NCBI GenBank assembly: GCA_937895845.1
Contig: CALBLK010000076.1
Span: 1 to 64,000, forward strand
Origin: an uncultured Prevotella sp.
GTDB lineage: Bacteria > Bacteroidota > Bacteroidia > Bacteroidales > Bacteroidaceae
Length of the DNA: 64,000 nucleotides
Direction of reading: 5' to 3'
Made by a program: the position numbers and the translations under genes. Positions 39,211 to 47,136 of the stretch are shown piece by piece. Below the pieces are notes generated by a model. That model did not search any database. It saw nothing but the letters and a program-made list of their open reading frames with translations, and was not told the origin of the DNA. The first letter of the stretch is position 1. Every line of letters begins with the position of its first letter.

Positions 39211-39714
39211 TTATGCGTATGCGAAACACTCTCGCACATCGCTGTTAATACTTTCTATACTTGCTTTCACTCGTCTGTAACCCATTCCCGACATTGCGCT
39301 GATGTCTGAATAACTCATATCTCGGAGCGTGCGGCTTTCCCAAATCAACACATACATAGGAGAGTAGTTGCGCTTAACGTGCTGCCTTATCTCACTGACA
39401 AGTAGCCCTCTGTCTTGCTGTATTTCGGGTTCAGCCATTGGTTCGGGTGCTCTGTCTGACAACTGATTGAAAAACAGGCTGTCGGGGTTGTAAACCGCAA
39501 AGGCTTCGCTAACGTGCCGTTTGCTTATCTTCTTATACGCTTGACAGAATGCCGTGCTGAAACTCTCATCAGTGAGAGCCGACCGAACACTGATATAAGC
39601 ATCGTGAAAAGCGTCCTCATCAAAAGCCCCTGTCACAGACAGGCGTTCACGCAGTCGCTTGTATTCCTTGGTTATCCAAGCGTCAAATCTTGCTGTTAGT
39701 TCTGTTACGCTCAT
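39211..39714 (-). CDS. Phage sigma-70-like regulator
   Basis: This 167-aa protein has a region like sigma region 2 (FDEDAFHDAYISVRSALTDE). A C-terminal region-4-like helix-turn-helix (VLIWESRTLRDMSYSDISAM, GYRRVKASIESINSDVRE) follows a variable linker. It may direct host RNA polymerase to phage promoters; the four dispersed intergenic elements are candidate targets, but this is speculation. It lies in the leftward early operon between the HTH gene and the 139-aa gene. Confidence 0.62.
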   Translation of the reverse strand: MSVTELTARFDAWITKEYKRLRERLSVTGAFDEDAFHDAYISVRSALTDESFSTAFCQAYKKISKRHVSEAFAVYNPDSLFFNQLSDRAPEPMAEPEIQQDRGLLVSEIRQHVKRNYSPMYVLIWESRTLRDMSYSDISAMSGMGYRRVKASIESINSDVRECFAYA

Positions 39715-39719
39715 ATCGC

Positions 39720-40013
39720 CTATATTTTATGGGTTACGGTGTAAGTTGTTGCTCTCTGATTGATTTCGTTTTCAGTCAGCACCTTATGCTCTGTTAGCCA
39801 ACTTTCCAACTCTGACTTCTTGAAAAGCAACTTCGCATTCTTCTTGAAGTGCGGTATCTGCTTGGTTGAAGTCAGACGGTAAAGGTGCTTCACGGAGAAG
39901 CCTGTAAAGGTGGCGGCTTCTTTCACGTCAAGTATTGGCTTGGTGTTAATCAGAGCCAACTGCTCGATGCGGTCAAGCCTTTCTGTGATTGCTGTAAATT
40001 CATCGTTGCTCAT
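39720..40013 (-). CDS. Excisionase-like HTH protein
   Basis: This is 97 aa from ATG 40013 (MSNDEFTAITERLDRIEQLA); the longer frame from 40109 overlaps a membrane gene. The segment ILDVKEAATFTGFSVKHLYR followed by IPHFKKNAKLLFKKSELESW is the MerR-like winged helix of excisionase/HTH-17 proteins. It may act as Xis with the integrase at 43230-44411, or as an early regulator. It is far from the integrase, so this remains open. Confidence 0.65.
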   Translation of the reverse strand: MSNDEFTAITERLDRIEQLALINTKPILDVKEAATFTGFSVKHLYRLTSTKQIPHFKKNAKLLFKKSELESWLTEHKVLTENEINQRATTYTVTHKI

Positions 40014-40023
40014 ACCTAACCTC

Positions 40024-40269
40024 CTAATCTTCTTTACATTCTGGGAGCAAGCCTTTCTTTTCGAGCACTTGCCCAAGTTTGAAACACGAGACAAACAGAG
40101 CCATTCCAATAGTCTTTATGACTATCCATTTTATGAAAGGCATAGGGTTGTTTATGTCATCTTCACCTGCCATCATCAGAAAGCCGATGAATGCTGTCAT
40201 AAATAGGGCTGCAAGGCATGACCACTGCTTGATAGTCCCTTTGGGAAAAATATCTTTCAGTTCGTTCAT
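40024..40269 (-). CDS. Small two-TM membrane protein
   Basis: This 81-aa protein has two hydrophobic segments (CLAALFMTAFIGFLMM and VIKTIGMALFVSCFKLG) separated by a short acidic loop. It is encoded between two HTH-like genes in the early operon. No family is recognised. Possible roles include superinfection exclusion or an unrelated host-membrane effect. Confidence 0.6.
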   Translation of the reverse strand: MNELKDIFPKGTIKQWSCLAALFMTAFIGFLMMAGEDDINNPMPFIKWIVIKTIGMALFVSCFKLGQVLEKKGLLPECKED

Positions 40270-40271
40270 GG

Positions 40272-40496
40272 CTAACCCTCCTTCTTGTTTTGGTCAGCGA
40301 GCCGTTTTGCGACCCTCTGTCTGATAACATAGATTGTTCCTTGGCTGTGTATTCCGTACTTCTGCATAAGATATTCGGTTACACGAGTTTTGCTCTGACC
40401 CTCAATAGCGGTCATGGCGCACCAATCGTTGTAAATTGCGAGGTCGCGTGCTTCACGTGCCTCGGCACATTCTGTTTTCAATATTGCTGCTGTCAT
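40272..40496 (-). CDS. Small HTH-like protein
   Basis: This 74-aa helical protein (MTAAILKTECAEAREARDLA) has a possible helix-turn-helix in SKTRVTEYLMQKYGIHSQGT followed by IYVIRQRVAKRLADQNKK. It lies 2 nt from the membrane protein gene and is likely coupled with it. It is a candidate early DNA-binding regulator; family not certain. Confidence 0.55.
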   Translation of the reverse strand: MTAAILKTECAEAREARDLAIYNDWCAMTAIEGQSKTRVTEYLMQKYGIHSQGTIYVIRQRVAKRLADQNKKEG

Positions 40497-40508
40497 ATTT
40501 GAATGTAT

Positions 40509-40790
40509 TTATTTTAGTTCTTCTTCGTGATAGCCCAAGACGATGCCCCCGAACTGCTCGCCTGTAAATACAAGTGTCGGGGTGTTGCATTTGGCAGACA
40601 GGCAATGTGCGACCATAAAACCTACGCTTCGCCATTCGGCTTTGAGGTCGTCAAGTGTCTTGAACCATACACCCTGTGCAGAGAAATCGTCCTGTAACAG
40701 ATATTCTCCTGTTTGGCGGTCATCGTGTATGATGTGGGCGATTGTGATGCCCTGTGATGATGGGGCTTTGATAGATGCTATTCTTTTCAT
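40509..40790 (-). CDS. Unknown 93-aa early protein
   Basis: The protein (MKRIASIKAPSSQGITIAHI) has beta-strand-like segments and an aromatic middle (FSAQGVWFKTLDDLKAEWRS) plus VAHCLSAKCNTPTLVF. No family is recognised. It lies in the early operon near the immunity region, 12 nt upstream of the HTH-like gene. Confidence 0.55.
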   Translation of the reverse strand: MKRIASIKAPSSQGITIAHIIHDDRQTGEYLLQDDFSAQGVWFKTLDDLKAEWRSVGFMVAHCLSAKCNTPTLVFTGEQFGGIVLGYHEEELK

Positions 40791-40802
40791 ATCCTATGCA
40801 GT

Positions 40803-40973
40803 TTATCGTCCCAACCAAAAGGCAAGGGGCTTGTTGTTAATCGTTACCATACTCTCTGTGAAGTCGCTGTTGTCAGCCATTGCATCGCAGATGTTACAGG
40901 CGCAATTCATAGCCACTTGATAGCAATATGCGCCAATCTTCTCACCGTTCAATTTCACTATAAATCTGTTCAT
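40803..40973 (-). CDS. 56-aa early leader protein
   Basis: This short gene starts at ATG 40973 (MNRFIVKLNGEKIGAYCYQV) and ends with TAA at 40803, 12 nt before the next gene. It contains several Cys (MNCACNICDAM). It is the first gene of the leftward operon after the divergent control region, where a leftward promoter box lies about 90 nt upstream. No family is recognised. Confidence 0.6.
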   Translation of the reverse strand: MNRFIVKLNGEKIGAYCYQVAMNCACNICDAMADNSDFTESMVTINNKPLAFWLGR

Positions 40974-41157
40974 TTTTGCAGTTTCTTAAAATTTACTTAT
41001 CGGTTTATTTCCGATTTTGATTATTATTTTATATCTTTGTTCGGTTATTAAACCGTAACTGATGACAAAGATAAAACTATAATTCTGAATAAACATAATA
41101 ATAGTTTTGTTTTCATCTGTTATTTAAGATTATTTAAGAAATAAACCGAATTATAGT
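40974..41157. promoter_or_regulatory. Divergent immunity/early control region with operator-like repeats
   Basis: TATCTTTG (plus, 41032-41039) and its mirror CAAAGATA (minus, about 41065-41072) are -7 boxes for rightward and leftward promoters. Related repeats are TCGGTTTATTT at about 41000, TCGGTTATTA at about 41041 (part of CGGTT-ATTA-AACCG), and inverted AAATAAACCGA at about 41143. These look like repressor operators covering both promoters, as in lambda OR/OL. Confidence 0.65.
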
Positions 41158-41535
41158 ATGTTGGAAGAACGGATTAAAATGCTCTTGACAGAGCAAAACA
41201 AAAAGGTCAAAGACTTGTGCGCATACATAGATATGACCGACACCGCTGTCCGCAAGATGTATGCAAGGGATAGTTGCGAAATCAGCACGCTAAAGAAGAT
41301 AGCCAACTTCTTCAATGTCAGCCCTTGTTTCTTCTTTGAGGACGCAGACAATCGCTCGGTTCACGCTACCCATAACAGCATAGCGGTGGGTGGTAACGCA
41401 AACGATATAAACTCGTTCCGTGCCATTCAAGAAATGATTAACGAGGTGGCTGCTCAACGCAAAATGACAGAGAAAGCGTTAGAGCAAGTGGAACGACTTG
41501 TCGGTGTGATTGAAAAATTGAGTAATCAGAACTAA
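41158..41535 (+). CDS. XRE-family prophage repressor
   Basis: This 125-aa protein has an N-terminal helix-turn-helix (residues about 1-60: IKMLLTEQNKKVKDLCAYID, TDTAVRKMYARDSCEISTLK). A C-terminal coiled coil (EMINEVAAQRKMTEKALEQV) is suited to oligomerisation. It starts directly after the divergent control region, so it is the best candidate for the lysogenic repressor acting on the operator-like repeats there. Confidence 0.82.
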   Translation: MLEERIKMLLTEQNKKVKDLCAYIDMTDTAVRKMYARDSCEISTLKKIANFFNVSPCFFFEDADNRSVHATHNSIAVGGNANDINSFRAIQEMINEVAAQRKMTEKALEQVERLVGVIEKLSNQN

Positions 41536-41592
41536 AGTTTAATAGTCACAGGGTGTTTCTGTCGCTCTCTGATATAACCTATTCAGTATATA

Positions 41593-42480
41593 ATGGAACA
41601 AAATAAAAAAGGACGAAGCAAACGGCTTGCGACCAAGTTAGAATACGAAATTCTTGTTTTGTTGAATGAGAATGGAGGTGAAATGCGGTCGGCTGATATT
41701 GAAACGAATATAGAGAAAAGACTGACATTTGACGAATGGGAAAGCCATGAATACGAGAGTGGCGGCTTTCGTTGGCTCTCTTATATGCACTTCTATTCAA
41801 TAGACCTTGTCAAGGCAGGATTTATCGTTAAAAACAAAGGTCGGTGGTTTCTTACGGATGACGGAAAGGATGCTCTATCCAAGCATAATGCGGAGGAGTT
41901 ATACGATGTCGCGCATCAAGCATATCTTGATTGGTCAAAGAAACAGGAAGACGTAACAGGCACGGTCAGAGCGGATAATACAGACGATGCGGAGATAAAT
42001 CGCTTTGCCGACATCAAGGCACAGGCTGATGATGATTTGATGAACTATATCCAATCACGGACACCGTATGAGTTTCAAGATATGGTTGCAGCCCTGCTTC
42101 GGGCAATGGGATATTATACGCCTTTTATCGCCCCAAAGGGTAAGGACGGAGGTATTGATATAATCGCATACAGTGACCCTCTCGGTGCAACCAAGCCGAT
42201 ACTCAAAGTTCAAGTAAAGCATTATAATCTGAATAACCCTGTGTCTGTTGATGTAATAAGAAGCATCTTCGGCGTTGCAAAAGACGATGTCGCAATAGTG
42301 GTTACTTCGGGACGCTTTGCTGAACCTGCAAGACAGGAAGCACGGCAATTCAATGTGCGACTTATTGATGGGTATGAGTTCTCTGAACTTTGGATTAAGT
42401 ATTTCAATAAGATGTCAGAAGATGACAAGGCGAGAATGCCAATAGAACCTATATACTTTATTAAAAGAGAAGAACAATGA
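41593..42480 (+). CDS. Mrr-type restriction endonuclease
   Basis: This 295-aa protein has an N-terminal winged-helix domain of the Mrr_N type (EYEILVLLNENGGEMRSADI; FVKNKGRWFLTDDGKDALS-like stretch). A C-terminal nuclease domain begins RTPYEFQDMVAALLRAMGYY and has the PD-(D/E)XK set GGIDIIAY (Asp189) and KVQVKHY (Gln207-x-Lys209). Such enzymes cut modified or foreign DNA. Located between the repressor and regulators, it should be expressed in the lysogen and could protect it against other phages. Confidence 0.88.
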   Translation: MEQNKKGRSKRLATKLEYEILVLLNENGGEMRSADIETNIEKRLTFDEWESHEYESGGFRWLSYMHFYSIDLVKAGFIVKNKGRWFLTDDGKDALSKHNAEELYDVAHQAYLDWSKKQEDVTGTVRADNTDDAEINRFADIKAQADDDLMNYIQSRTPYEFQDMVAALLRAMGYYTPFIAPKGKDGGIDIIAYSDPLGATKPILKVQVKHYNLNNPVSVDVIRSIFGVAKDDVAIVVTSGRFAEPARQEARQFNVRLIDGYEFSELWIKYFNKMSEDDKARMPIEPIYFIKREEQ

Positions 42481-42953
42481 ACGAAAGGCTTTTAGAGATA
42501 ATCAGATATAAGACAGGCGGCAGACAGAATGCTTTTGCCGAACTGATGGGGTGGTCGCCCCAATACCTTGCCAAGTTGGTAAAGGGAGATAACTTCGGGT
42601 TACAGCCTGTGTTGGCTATCCTGTCTGCGTTCCCCGAAATCAACGCTCGGTGGTTTTTGTTTGGTCAAGGCTCAATGTTAGAAGTCGGAATGATGTTTGA
42701 CCTCCAAAGACAGGCACTGTCGCATATTCAGTCGTTGCTTGACCTTGACAAATACATACCTGTGATGACAGGCGAGGAGGTGAGAGAGTTCGAGGAAGCA
42801 ATTAAGAATGGTCGTTACCCCAATTTCAGCCCCGACACGCTCTCTGATTTACAGAAACGATCGGCAGAGCACACAGAGAATGTAAACGCCAAATTCGCCC
42901 AAGCAACGGCAAAATCTGACAGTCTATGCAGACAGAAGACACCCAAAGGATAA
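42477..42953 (+). CDS. HTH prophage regulator 1
   Basis: This 158-aa protein has an N-terminal lambda-repressor-like helix-turn-helix (RQNAFAELMGWSPQYLAKLV, LAILSAFPEINARWFLFGQG) of the type common in Bacteroidales phages. A coiled, charged C-terminus follows. It overlaps the Mrr gene by 4 nt and the next regulator by 28 nt. Probably controls part of the lysogenic module. Confidence 0.7.
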   Translation: MNERLLEIIRYKTGGRQNAFAELMGWSPQYLAKLVKGDNFGLQPVLAILSAFPEINARWFLFGQGSMLEVGMMFDLQRQALSHIQSLLDLDKYIPVMTGEEVREFEEAIKNGRYPNFSPDTLSDLQKRSAEHTENVNAKFAQATAKSDSLCRQKTPKG

Positions 42954-43210
42954 TCAAGCGGTTCTTTCAGACTTTGGACTTTCTTAAAGAAGCCAAGGTT
43001 ATTCGTGGTCGGCAGACTTTCACTCGTATGCACGGCATCAATCGGTGGAATATGAACACGGTCGAAAAGAACCCTGCGAGCGATATGTTTCAAACGGCTT
43101 GGCTGACTTATCTTGTTGAAGATTTTGGTATCAGCGCAAATTGGCTTTTGACAGGCAAGGGTAATATGTTTATCAATAAAGATACGAAAAGCGCACAGAC
43201 AGCCGAATAA
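42926..43210 (+). CDS. HTH-like prophage regulator 2
   Basis: This 94-aa protein (MQTEDTQRIIKRFFQTLDFL) has a helix-turn-helix region (GRQTFTRMHGINRWNMNTVE) and the WLLTGKGNMF ending also seen in the family of regulator 1. It overlaps regulator 1 by 28 nt and ends 19 nt before the convergent integrase gene. A paired regulator is likely. Confidence 0.65.
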   Translation: MQTEDTQRIIKRFFQTLDFLKEAKVIRGRQTFTRMHGINRWNMNTVEKNPASDMFQTAWLTYLVEDFGISANWLLTGKGNMFINKDTKSAQTAE

Positions 43211-43229
43211 CGACCCTGTGCTCTCTGAT

Positions 43230-44411
43230 TTACTTATCATCTTTGTCTGATGACTGATTAACAGACAGCGTAACGTGTGGTATCATTGTTACAGCTGCCT
43301 GTTTCTTTTTATCCATAATGTGGGCGTAAACCTCGGTGGTGGCAAGCTCTTTATGACCGAGCAATTTCTGCACCGTATAGATGTCCGCCCCAAGGTCAAG
43401 CATCAGCACAGCGAATGTGTGCCGTCCCGAATGGAATGTTATTGGTTTCGTGATGCCACACCGCATAGCCCACGCTTTTAACTCTGTCAGCAAGTATGCG
43501 GAGTATTGGAAACCACGGAATACCAAATCGTCATCTTCGCCCCTCTGACCAAGGTATGGCACAGCTTCGGGGCTTATATCCAAGTATTCCTGTCCGCCTG
43601 TCTTTTTCTGCTTGAAGATGATGCGCGTAAAATTGCCCTCCTGTCTGACCTCTGACCAACGCATCTTTTCGATGTCGCTCTTTCGTAAACCTGTCAGACA
43701 GGAAAACAGGAACGCTCGTTTCAATACAGGGTAACGGCACTCGCCCTCTGCCATGGCTCTGACCTCTTCTATTGTAAGGTAAACACGTTCTTTTTCTTCC
43801 GTCTTGAAGCCCTCAACACCACGCAGAGGGTTGTGCGGTATTATTCTATCCTCAAAGGCTTGGTTGATACAGGCACGCACCTTATTGAAATAACTGACCT
43901 TGCTGTTCTGTGAGAGCGGTTTTAAGTCATAATCCGTTGTTATGTGCTTGCGCTTATCCTTTACTCTTGCCGTGTGGTCAAGGTAATCTTTGAAACCCTG
44001 TACCCATTCGGGCGTTACCTCTCGGAATGTCATATCGGCACGGCAATACCTTTCGAGGTGCTTTAGTGCGCTCCACCAATTGCCCCAATTACCAAGCGAC
44101 CCCTCTGTGTTATGCCGTTGCTCGCACAGGTGGCGATAGTAATCAAGGAAGTTGGTGTCAAGTTTATACTCACTCTCGAAACCGAACTTGCCGTTCTGAA
44201 CTTCAACCACTCGCTTTGCCTTGATTGCTTCGGCAAGACGGAGGGTCTGTCTGTTCTTTTCTTTGTCCTTTCTGCTTGTCTCGGGAATGAGATAGAGTTT
44301 GAGATACTCATACGAGCGTCTGCCATCAAGATAGATGTCAAGGTACAGGGAGGTGTTCCCCGATGCCATTTTACGCTTTCTTAATCTGATTGGTTCTTTT
44401 GCATCTGCCAT
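43230..44411 (-). CDS. Tyrosine recombinase (phage integrase)
   Basis: This 393-aa protein has an N-terminal SAM-like DNA-binding region (residues about 90-220) and a catalytic domain with TGLRKSD (Arg243), HSGRHTF (His327, Arg330), LLGHKEL (His353) and Tyr362 (EVYAHI). It integrates the phage at the 3' end of mnmE, which lies 195 bp away, and excises it. Its start is next to an inverted repeat of TTTGTTGCT/AGCAACAAA words, possibly arm-binding sites. Confidence 0.92.
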   Translation of the reverse strand: MADAKEPIRLRKRKMASGNTSLYLDIYLDGRRSYEYLKLYLIPETSRKDKEKNRQTLRLAEAIKAKRVVEVQNGKFGFESEYKLDTNFLDYYRHLCEQRHNTEGSLGNWGNWWSALKHLERYCRADMTFREVTPEWVQGFKDYLDHTARVKDKRKHITTDYDLKPLSQNSKVSYFNKVRACINQAFEDRIIPHNPLRGVEGFKTEEKERVYLTIEEVRAMAEGECRYPVLKRAFLFSCLTGLRKSDIEKMRWSEVRQEGNFTRIIFKQKKTGGQEYLDISPEAVPYLGQRGEDDDLVFRGFQYSAYLLTELKAWAMRCGITKPITFHSGRHTFAVLMLDLGADIYTVQKLLGHKELATTEVYAHIMDKKKQAAVTMIPHVTLSVNQSSDKDDK

Positions 44412-44415
44412 ATAA

Positions 44416-44475
44416 TATTTTTGTTGCTGTTTGTTGCTGATGAATTAACGAGCAACAAAATAACAACAAAAATAT
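44416..44475. repeat. Inverted repeat at the integrase start
   Basis: The arm at 44416-44439 (ATATTTTTGTTGCTG-TTTGTTGCT) is roughly inverted at 44451-44475 (AGCAACAAA-ATAACAACAAAAATAT), around a spacer of 11 nt. It lies between integrase and mnmE; it may hold integrase arm sites, an integrase operator, or both. Confidence 0.6.
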
Positions 44476-44605
44476 GACAACGCCAAAGGTAAGGCTGCAA
44501 AAATAGAGCTATAAAGTAACATTCGCTACATATATGATAATCAGAGTGGTTGTTTGCAGTCTTTACTCTGCCTTTACCCTATACTTCACTTTCCAAAAAA
44601 CCGCT

Positions 44606-44660
44606 TCATTTCCCCACGCAGAAGTTCTTGAAGATGTTTTCGAGGGTCTCTTTGCTTGAA
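44606..44660. other. Likely phage attachment site at the 3' end of mnmE
   Basis: The last codons of mnmE (ENIFKNFCVGK) lie beside the integrase end of the prophage. The 3' end of mnmE/thdF is a known attachment site of other elements, such as SGI1 in Salmonella. The G+C content rises sharply here. The matching left copy is outside the window, so the core is not proven. Confidence 0.55.
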
Positions 44661-45997
44661 ATCTCGCCACCAGTGATTTCGGCCAGGTGGTGAAGGCAGA
44701 GGCGGAGGTCCTCGCTGATGAGGTCGGAGGGGGTGCCATCGTGGAGGCCTGAGATGACGCGGGCGATGCTTTCCTGGCCGAGAAGGAGAGCCTGGTAGTG
44801 GCGCGCGGAGGTTACCACAACGTCGTTTTCGCGGAATGGCGGGATGTTGGCGGCAGTCAGAAGGGCTGACTTGAGCTGTTCGATGCCCTTGGCCTGTCGC
44901 GCGCTGATGGCCACAACGGGCGTTTGGGGCAGCAGCTGGCGCAGGGTGGGGGTGAGGTCGGCCAGGTCGGTCTTGTTGTTCACCACGATGAGGCTTCCGT
45001 TGCTGCTGTGGCTGGTGATGTCGGCTGTTTCGTCCTGTGAGGGCAGTGCGTCAACCATCCAGAGTGTGATGGCCGCCTCGGCCATTTTCCGGTATGTGCG
45101 CTCGATGCCCAGCTGCTCGATGCGGTCGTCGGTGTGGCGGATGCCGGCCGTGTCGGTCAGTCTGAAGGCCACGCCGCCGATGTCGATGGTGTCCTCTATC
45201 ACGTCGCGCGTGGTGCCGTGGATGTCGCTCACGATGGCCTTCTCCTCGCCCGCCAGCAGGTTGAGCAGTGTGCTTTTGCCCACGTTGGTCTTGCCGATGA
45301 TGGCCACGGGGATGCCCTGCTTGACGGCCTGCCCCGTCTTGAACGACTGTGCCAGTGTGGCGATGCGCCGCTCGATGGCCTGCGAGATTTCGAGCAGCTC
45401 TGTGCGGTCGGCAAACTCCAGCTCCTCGTGGTCGGAGAAGTCAAGTTCCAGTTCCAGCAGCGAGGTGAGTCTCAGCAGTTGGCCGCGCAGGTCTGACAGT
45501 TCGCCTGAGAAGTTTCCGCGCAGCTGGCCGATGGCCATGTGGTGGGTGGCCCTGTTGGTGGCGGCGATGAGGTCGGCCACGGCTTCGGCCTGGCTCAGGT
45601 CCATCTTGCCGTTGAGGAAGGCCCGCTGTGTGTACTCGCCTGGCCTGGCCTGCCGGCATCCGCTGTCGGTCAGCCGCTGCAGCACCCTGCTGAGGATGTA
45701 GCCCGAGCCGTGGCACGACAGCTCCACGCAGTCCTCCCCCGTGTAGGAGTGCGGGCTGCGGAAAATGCTTGCCAGCGCCTCGTCAATGACCGTGCCGTCC
45801 GTGTCGGCCACCGTCCCGAAGGTGACCGTGTTCGCCTTTCGCGCGGCCAGTGTCGCTGTTCCGCCCTTTGGCGTGAAAATGCTGTCGGCTATGGTGATGG
45901 CCCCGGGGCCCGATATGCGGATGATGCCGATGGCGCCGCCCGGTGCGGTGGCCAAGGCGCAGATGGTGTCTGCCGGAGATATGGATGTTGGTGTCAT
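44606..45997 (-). CDS. mnmE: tRNA modification GTPase MnmE
   Basis: This is 463 aa from ATG 45997 (MTPTSISPADTICALATAPG); an upstream in-frame ATG at 46030 is less likely. The C-terminal G domain has G1 GKTNVGKST, G2/G3 GTTRD and DTAGIRH, and G4 NNKTD. The conserved C-terminal Cys motif FCVGK is intact. With MnmG it makes the 5-(carboxymethyl)aminomethyl uridine of tRNA wobble bases. The gene marks the start of host chromosome, and its 3' end is the prophage insertion site. Confidence 0.93.
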   Translation of the reverse strand: MTPTSISPADTICALATAPGGAIGIIRISGPGAITIADSIFTPKGGTATLAARKANTVTFGTVADTDGTVIDEALASIFRSPHSYTGEDCVELSCHGSGYILSRVLQRLTDSGCRQARPGEYTQRAFLNGKMDLSQAEAVADLIAATNRATHHMAIGQLRGNFSGELSDLRGQLLRLTSLLELELDFSDHEELEFADRTELLEISQAIERRIATLAQSFKTGQAVKQGIPVAIIGKTNVGKSTLLNLLAGEEKAIVSDIHGTTRDVIEDTIDIGGVAFRLTDTAGIRHTDDRIEQLGIERTYRKMAEAAITLWMVDALPSQDETADITSHSSNGSLIVVNNKTDLADLTPTLRQLLPQTPVVAISARQAKGIEQLKSALLTAANIPPFRENDVVVTSARHYQALLLGQESIARVISGLHDGTPSDLISEDLRLCLHHLAEITGGEISSKETLENIFKNFCVGK

Positions 45998-46114
45998 GCC
46001 TTTGCTGTGTGTCTGTGGCCGCTGCGGCACTGCTGGTGTCCGTGGCTAACCGGTTTCAAAGGTAGCCATAATTCCGCAAAACGCCCCCTTTTGTGGCAAA
46101 AACAGGGAGAATGA

Positions 46115-46146
46115 TTTGCCGGTACTGCACATTTTTTGTAATTTTG
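46115..46146 (+). promoter_or_regulatory. Bacteroidota-type promoter of fabI
   Basis: TTTG (46115-46118), 20-nt spacer, then TAATTTTG (46139-46146), matching the Bacteroidota -33/-7 consensus. The ATG of fabI is at 46181. Confidence 0.8.
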
Positions 46147-46180
46147 TGCCGAAATACAAATCAAAAAAGGATAATAAACA

Positions 46181-47038
46181 ATGTCTCACAATTTATTGAA
46201 AGGCAAGCGCGGCATCATCTTTGGCGCGCTTAACTCAGACTCTATCGCCTGGAAAGTGGCTGTGAAAGCCGTTGGGGAGGGCGCGAAGATTACTTTGAGC
46301 AACACGCCGATGGCCCTGCGTATGGGCGAGCTTGACAAACTGGGCAAGCAGCTGGGCGCTCCCATTGTGGCCGCCGACGCCACCAGCGTGGAGGATTTGG
46401 CGAAAGTTTTCGAGGAGTCTGTGAGGCTCCTTGGCGGCAAGGTTGACTTTGTGCTCCACGCTATCGGCATGAGTCTCAATGTGCGCAAGCACCGCACTTA
46501 CGATGACCTTGACTACAACTATTTGCAGAAGACGCTTGACATCTCGGCCGTCTCATTCCACAAGATGCTGCAGGTGGCCAAGAAGCAGGATGCCATTGCC
46601 GAATATGGCTCGGTGGTGGCGCTTACCTATGTGGCCTCGCAGCGCACCTTCTTTGGCTACAACGACATGGCCGACGCCAAGAGCTTGCTCGAGAGTATCG
46701 CCCGCAGCTTTGGCTATATCTATGGCCGCGAGAAGAACGTGCGCATCAACACCATCTCCCAGTCGCCCACGCCCACCACTGCCGGAAAGGGCATCAAGGA
46801 CATGGAAAACCTGATGGACTTCGCCAACAAGATGTCGCCTCTGGGCAACGCCTCGGCCGACGAGTGCGCCGACTATTGCGTGATGATGTTCTCTGACTTC
46901 ACCCGCAAGGTCACCATGCAGAACCTTTTCCACGACGGCGGCTTCTCTTCGATGGGCATGAGCCTGCGCGCCATGAACCAGTATGCCAAGGATCTCGCCC
47001 CCTATGAGGACGAGAACGGCAAGGTGATTTACGGATAG
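46181..47038 (+). CDS. fabI: Enoyl-[acyl-carrier-protein] reductase (FabI)
   Basis: This 285-aa short-chain dehydrogenase fold starts MSHNLLKGKRGIIFGALNSD, with the NADH-binding glycine region GIIFGALNSDSIAW. The FabI active-site pattern is present: YVASQRTFFGYNDMADAKSLLES split as Tyr...(6 residues)...Lys. It catalyses the last reduction of fatty acid elongation (type II FAS). It has its own promoter, runs opposite to mnmE and ends before a strong terminator. Confidence 0.92.
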   Translation: MSHNLLKGKRGIIFGALNSDSIAWKVAVKAVGEGAKITLSNTPMALRMGELDKLGKQLGAPIVAADATSVEDLAKVFEESVRLLGGKVDFVLHAIGMSLNVRKHRTYDDLDYNYLQKTLDISAVSFHKMLQVAKKQDAIAEYGSVVALTYVASQRTFFGYNDMADAKSLLESIARSFGYIYGREKNVRINTISQSPTPTTAGKGIKDMENLMDFANKMSPLGNASADECADYCVMMFSDFTRKVTMQNLFHDGGFSSMGMSLRAMNQYAKDLAPYEDENGKVIYG

Positions 47039-47064
47039 CCCACTGTGACGCAACCAATAGCAAA

Positions 47065-47096
47065 GGCACTCGCAACGCAGCGGCGAGTGCCTTTTT
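47065..47096 (+). terminator. Rho-independent terminator of fabI
   Basis: GGCACTCGC (47065-47073) pairs with GCGAGTGCC (47083-47091), then TTTTT. It lies 26 nt after the fabI stop. Confidence 0.85.
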
Positions 47097-47136
47097 CTTG
47101 CCTTGCCGGCCGGGGCTGGCGGCTGCTGCCCTCCGT

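Noticed and set aside
39720..40109. Longer start (40109) for the excisionase-like gene
   Set aside because: It overlaps the membrane protein gene by 86 nt; ATG at 40013 fits with 10 nt spacing.
1..44411. Endolysin or holin gene
   Set aside because: None recognised in the visible prophage part; lysis genes may lie left of position 1.
46031..46114. Left attachment repeat near mnmE
   Set aside because: The expected partner of the attachment core lies outside the window; no duplicate of the mnmE end was found here.
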